64,000 nucleotides of DNA. Source: Paenibacillus hunanensis. Lineage in GTDB: Bacteria > Bacillota > Bacilli > Paenibacillales > Paenibacillaceae. The stretch's first letter is position 1, and each line of letters opens with the position of its first letter. Location: assembly GCF_014645615.1 (NCBI RefSeq), contig NZ_BMMB01000006.1, positions 186,001 to 250,000 on the forward strand, written 5' to 3'. The translations under genes were made by a program, and so were the position numbers. Under the pieces are notes generated by a model that searched no databases, was not told the DNA's origin, and saw only the letters and a program-made list of their open reading frames with translations. Below, piece after piece: positions 61,451-64,000 of this stretch.

Positions 61451-63495
61451 GTTCTGTTTTACGAGTTCAATCACAGCAACACTGGCGTGTATTAAGCATT
61501 TATGGGGGCGGCATTGCCGCTCTCATCGTGCTTTTTTTTGTAAGCTTATGTTATGGGGAAGCGGAGATTCCACTGCGTACCGTTGTCGCAGCGCTAACCG
61601 GGCGTGAGCAGACATTAGAGCACAGTATGGTGTGGGACTTGCGTATGCCACGTACGATGATCGGGATCCTATCGGGTGGAGCGCTTGCTGTAGCAGGTGC
61701 GTTATTGCAAACGATCACACGTAATCCGCTGGCGGCATCGGATACGCTAGGTATTAATGCAGGAGCGTATTTTGTCGTTGTGCTTGGGACGGTTCTGTTT
61801 CCTTCACTGCTGCATCAATCGCCTTTTCTATTTGCAGCATTGGGCGGCTTGCTGGCGGCAGGGATTGCGTATGTAATGGGTGGTGGACGGACATCGAGTC
61901 CAATTCGACTGGCGTTGTCCGGGATGGTCGTATCGATGCTGCTCGGTTCATTTACGAGTGCATTACATATCTTTTTTGCTTTTGAAACGCAGGGGTTATT
62001 CCTGTGGGGTTCAGGCTCACTGGTACAGAATGATTGGAGTGGTGTGCATTATGCGTGGCCATGGATCACGGGTATTGCATTGATTGCCCTGCTATTTTCG
62101 CGGCAATGGGATGTGCTGGATCTGGATGAATCGACAGCCTCCTCATTGGGACAAAAGGTCGCGCTCACACGCGCTGGCGGTCTGCTGGTTGCGGTACTGC
62201 TGGCGGCGATGATCGTCAGCGTCGTGGGGCCGATCGGATTTGTCGGTCTGGTTGTGCCGCATCTTGTGAGATTGAGCGGCCTTCGTGCTCATCGCTGGTT
62301 GCTGCCAGCCACCTTTTTATGGGGAGCGGCTCTGCTAACGGGAGCCGATGTGCTTGCCAAAATGGTGCACAACTCCAGTATGGAGCTGCAAACTGGAGCG
62401 GTGATGGCGATCATTGGTGCACCGTGGCTGATCTGGCTTGTCATGACACGTATGAAGGCAAGCGGAGCCGCCGCTGCATCATCCATTCAGACAGGGCGAA
62501 CGCTTCGCCGTGTGCCTTTTCCCGTACTGGCAGCCGTATTTATCGTTCTCACATTGCTTGTAGTGATCGGCAGTACGATGTTTGGTGGGATGCGTATTCC
62601 GCCAGCGGAGCTGTTGTCTTCACTGTTTGGCTCGGATGGGTTGTATTCTGCGCTGATCCAGCTACGCATTCCACGTACACTCGTAGCTGCTGGAGCAGGA
62701 GCGGCACTGGCGATTAGCGGAACGTTAATTCAATTAGCAGTACGCAATCCGCTGGCTGATGCCTCGATTGTAGGGGTCACATCCGGTGCTGGCTTTGGAG
62801 CGATGCTTATTATTATCATGCTGCCCGGGTTGCCCGTCTACTGGATGCCGCTTGCTGCGATGATTGGAGCCGCGGTAGCGGCGGTACTAATCTTTGCGCT
62901 CTCATGGAAAAAGGGGCTGAATCCATCGTCTGTTATATTGATGGGGATTGCGATCTCGGCGATTGCTGGCGCAGGGATTCAGATTCTGATTGTACGTGGC
63001 GCATTATGGAACAATATGGGCTACATCTGGCTAACAGGTAGTACGTATGCACGTACATGGGAGCAGGTATGGACGATCGGCATCTTTTTATTCATTTTGC
63101 TGCCGATTGCCTGGTGGCTGGCAAGACGCTTTGAATTGCTTGTATTTGATGATCAGAGTGCAGGCGGATTCGGATTGTCTGTGCGCCGTACACGTTTGTT
63201 ATCGATGACGATCGGTGTTTTGCTGGCGGCAGGTGCTGTTGCGTGTGTAGGAACAGTCGGCTTTATTGGCTTGATTGCACCGCATATGGTGCGCCTGCTG
63301 ACCGGGCATCATTTGCGTCAGTCGATGCTTCTGTCTGCCTTAACCGGTGCGCTGATGCTTGTGCTGGCAGATACGATTGGACGCACGGTCATGGCACCTG
63401 CTGAAGTGCCTTCGGGTCTATTGATCGCACTGATCGGTACACCATACTTCCTGTATTTGATGTACCGCTCTAACTGGCATCGACCGCTCAAATGA
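61447..63495 (+). CDS. Fused double-domain FecCD/FhuB-type siderophore permease
   Basis: 682 residues, about twice the normal FecCD length. Each half has the family signature: LRMPRTMIGILSGGALAVAG near 57 and LRIPRTLVAAGAGAALAISG near 400, with NPLAASDTLG and NPLADASIVG, and about ten helices per half (GPIGFVGLVVPHLVRL and GTVGFIGLIAPHMVRLLTG near the ends). This is the E. coli FhuB layout, in which one chain forms the pore. It overlaps the lipoprotein gene by four bases. No ATPase follows; it may use a shared FhuC/YusV-type ATPase from elsewhere. Confidence 0.93.
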   Translation: MSSVLRVQSQQHWRVLSIYGGGIAALIVLFFVSLCYGEAEIPLRTVVAALTGREQTLEHSMVWDLRMPRTMIGILSGGALAVAGALLQTITRNPLAASDTLGINAGAYFVVVLGTVLFPSLLHQSPFLFAALGGLLAAGIAYVMGGGRTSSPIRLALSGMVVSMLLGSFTSALHIFFAFETQGLFLWGSGSLVQNDWSGVHYAWPWITGIALIALLFSRQWDVLDLDESTASSLGQKVALTRAGGLLVAVLLAAMIVSVVGPIGFVGLVVPHLVRLSGLRAHRWLLPATFLWGAALLTGADVLAKMVHNSSMELQTGAVMAIIGAPWLIWLVMTRMKASGAAAASSIQTGRTLRRVPFPVLAAVFIVLTLLVVIGSTMFGGMRIPPAELLSSLFGSDGLYSALIQLRIPRTLVAAGAGAALAISGTLIQLAVRNPLADASIVGVTSGAGFGAMLIIIMLPGLPVYWMPLAAMIGAAVAAVLIFALSWKKGLNPSSVILMGIAISAIAGAGIQILIVRGALWNNMGYIWLTGSTYARTWEQVWTIGIFLFILLPIAWWLARRFELLVFDDQSAGGFGLSVRRTRLLSMTIGVLLAAGAVACVGTVGFIGLIAPHMVRLLTGHHLRQSMLLSALTGALMLVLADTIGRTVMAPAEVPSGLLIALIGTPYFLYLMYRSNWHRPLK

Positions 63496-63537
63496 TCGTT
63501 CGTTGATGACTGCACCCTCTATGCTCTAACATTCAAC

Positions 63538-63583
63538 AAAAAGCTTCCCAACCGCGAGGATCAGCGGAGAGGGAAGCTTTTTG
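63538..63583 (+). terminator. Terminator of the siderophore-uptake operon
   Basis: AAAAAGCTTCCC pairs with GGGAAGCTTTTT across a G/A-rich loop, 43 bases after the permease stop. Confidence 0.85.
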
Positions 63584-63711
63584 CTGTGAACGTTTATTTT
63601 GCTATAAAACTGAAATGATGTTTTGAATAGGATGTTTTTAAATAGTAGGAAACAATCTACTATCTGCTAATTTCTTTAATACAACAAACGCTCTGAAAAC
63701 ACGCTACATTC

Positions 63712-64000
63712 CTACTTTTTATCCGCCTGTGTGTGCAGACGCGCAGTGGAGGTGGAAGTGGATGAGGAGGAATCATCGCCAGCTTCATGCTCTGGCGCCA
63801 TAATATCCGGTGGCACCAGCGTTTTTTCCTTTTCATTACCAAATCGGATAAATACCCAGACCCCGATCAGGATCAATGTGCCGGCTCCTAGCTGTATACC
63901 TGTAAGTGCTTCGCCAAGCAGCCAGAAGGCGAGCAGCGATGAAAATACCGGCTCACCAAGCACAGCCATCGATACAGCACCAGCATTCATATATTTGAGC
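63712..64000 (-). CDS. EamA-family transporter, C-terminal part only
   Basis: 96 residues are visible; the frame is open at the right edge, so the N-terminal part lies outside. Two membrane segments with AGAVSMAVLGEPVFSSLLAFWLLGEALTGIQLGAGTLILIGVWV, the typical second DMT/EamA half (GEP-x-x-x, LLGE), are followed by a hydrophilic Asp/Ser/Thr-rich tail. Drug/metabolite exporter in the cytoplasmic membrane. Confidence 0.85.
   Translation of the reverse strand, partial: LKYMNAGAVSMAVLGEPVFSSLLAFWLLGEALTGIQLGAGTLILIGVWVFIRFGNEKEKTLVPPDIMAPEHEAGDDSSSSTSTSTARLHTQADKK

Overview
The window looks like chromosomal DNA of a Gram-positive spore-former of the Bacillales, most probably Paenibacillaceae. 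The grounds are strong AGGAGG-type ribosome sites, mid-range GC, TTG/GTG starts, a SleB-type cortex hydrolase, a FusB/FusC-type EF-G-binding protein, two CNNM/CorC ion transporters, LacI/TetR/HxlR/AraC regulators and Fur-controlled siderophore uptake. No rRNA, tRNA, transposase, integrase, phage gene or CRISPR array was seen, and species assignment is inference.

Layout. 0-14.5 kb is mostly housekeeping and metabolic genes: a truncated amino-acid permease, a DsbA-like thiol oxidoreductase under a double operator, exonuclease III, a secreted coiled-coil protein behind a promoter-plus-terminator leader, an AraC regulator, the SleB-like hydrolase, a 6-phospho-beta-glucosidase divergent from its LacI regulator, an SDR dehydrogenase, a PilZ protein, and an operon of an HD hydrolase and a GT4 glycosyltransferase. 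14.7-19.1 kb holds five co-oriented genes that I mostly cannot assign; they end in an SMI1/KNR4 (SUKH) protein and a DUF2625-SUKH fusion. 19.5-29 kb carries a butanediol-dehydrogenase-like gene and a LacI gene sharing an operator motif, an SDR/TetR pair with paired operators, the FusB-like gene behind a leader peptide with competing hairpins, a frameshifted adenylate-kinase-like gene, and twin CNNM transporters with near-identical initiation hairpins. At 29.2-29.55 kb there are two unassigned RNA-like folds, one about 161 nt long.

30-36 kb contains DUF1697, a second SUKH-like group and a chemotaxis receptor. 36-51 kb is a lineage-specific mosaic: small immunity-like proteins (zinc-ribbon, pentapeptide, ankyrin, CPCC, lipoprotein), LtrA, an alpha/beta hydrolase, GNAT, a flavin monooxygenase and Nudix genes. 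It is interspersed with broken genes: a 10-bp duplication, in-frame stops in a GrpB gene, a membrane-protein gene and an SDR gene, a one-base deletion in a Nudix gene, and an orphan 3' fragment. No toxin gene was seen beside these immunity-like proteins.

51.6-64 kb has an HxlR/NAD(P)H-oxidoreductase divergent pair, a secreted protein, a VanZ-like membrane protein, a sulfurtransferase, a bactofilin-like protein followed by a membrane-anchored Mrr-type nuclease, a macrolide-type glycosyltransferase, a Fur-regulated siderophore-binding lipoprotein with a fused two-domain FecCD permease, and a truncated EamA exporter. The most distinctive material is the leader regions (FusB-like, CNNM pair, 161-nt fold) and the decaying immunity-like island. 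I could not identify a single clearly new system with confidence; the best candidates are listed as findings.
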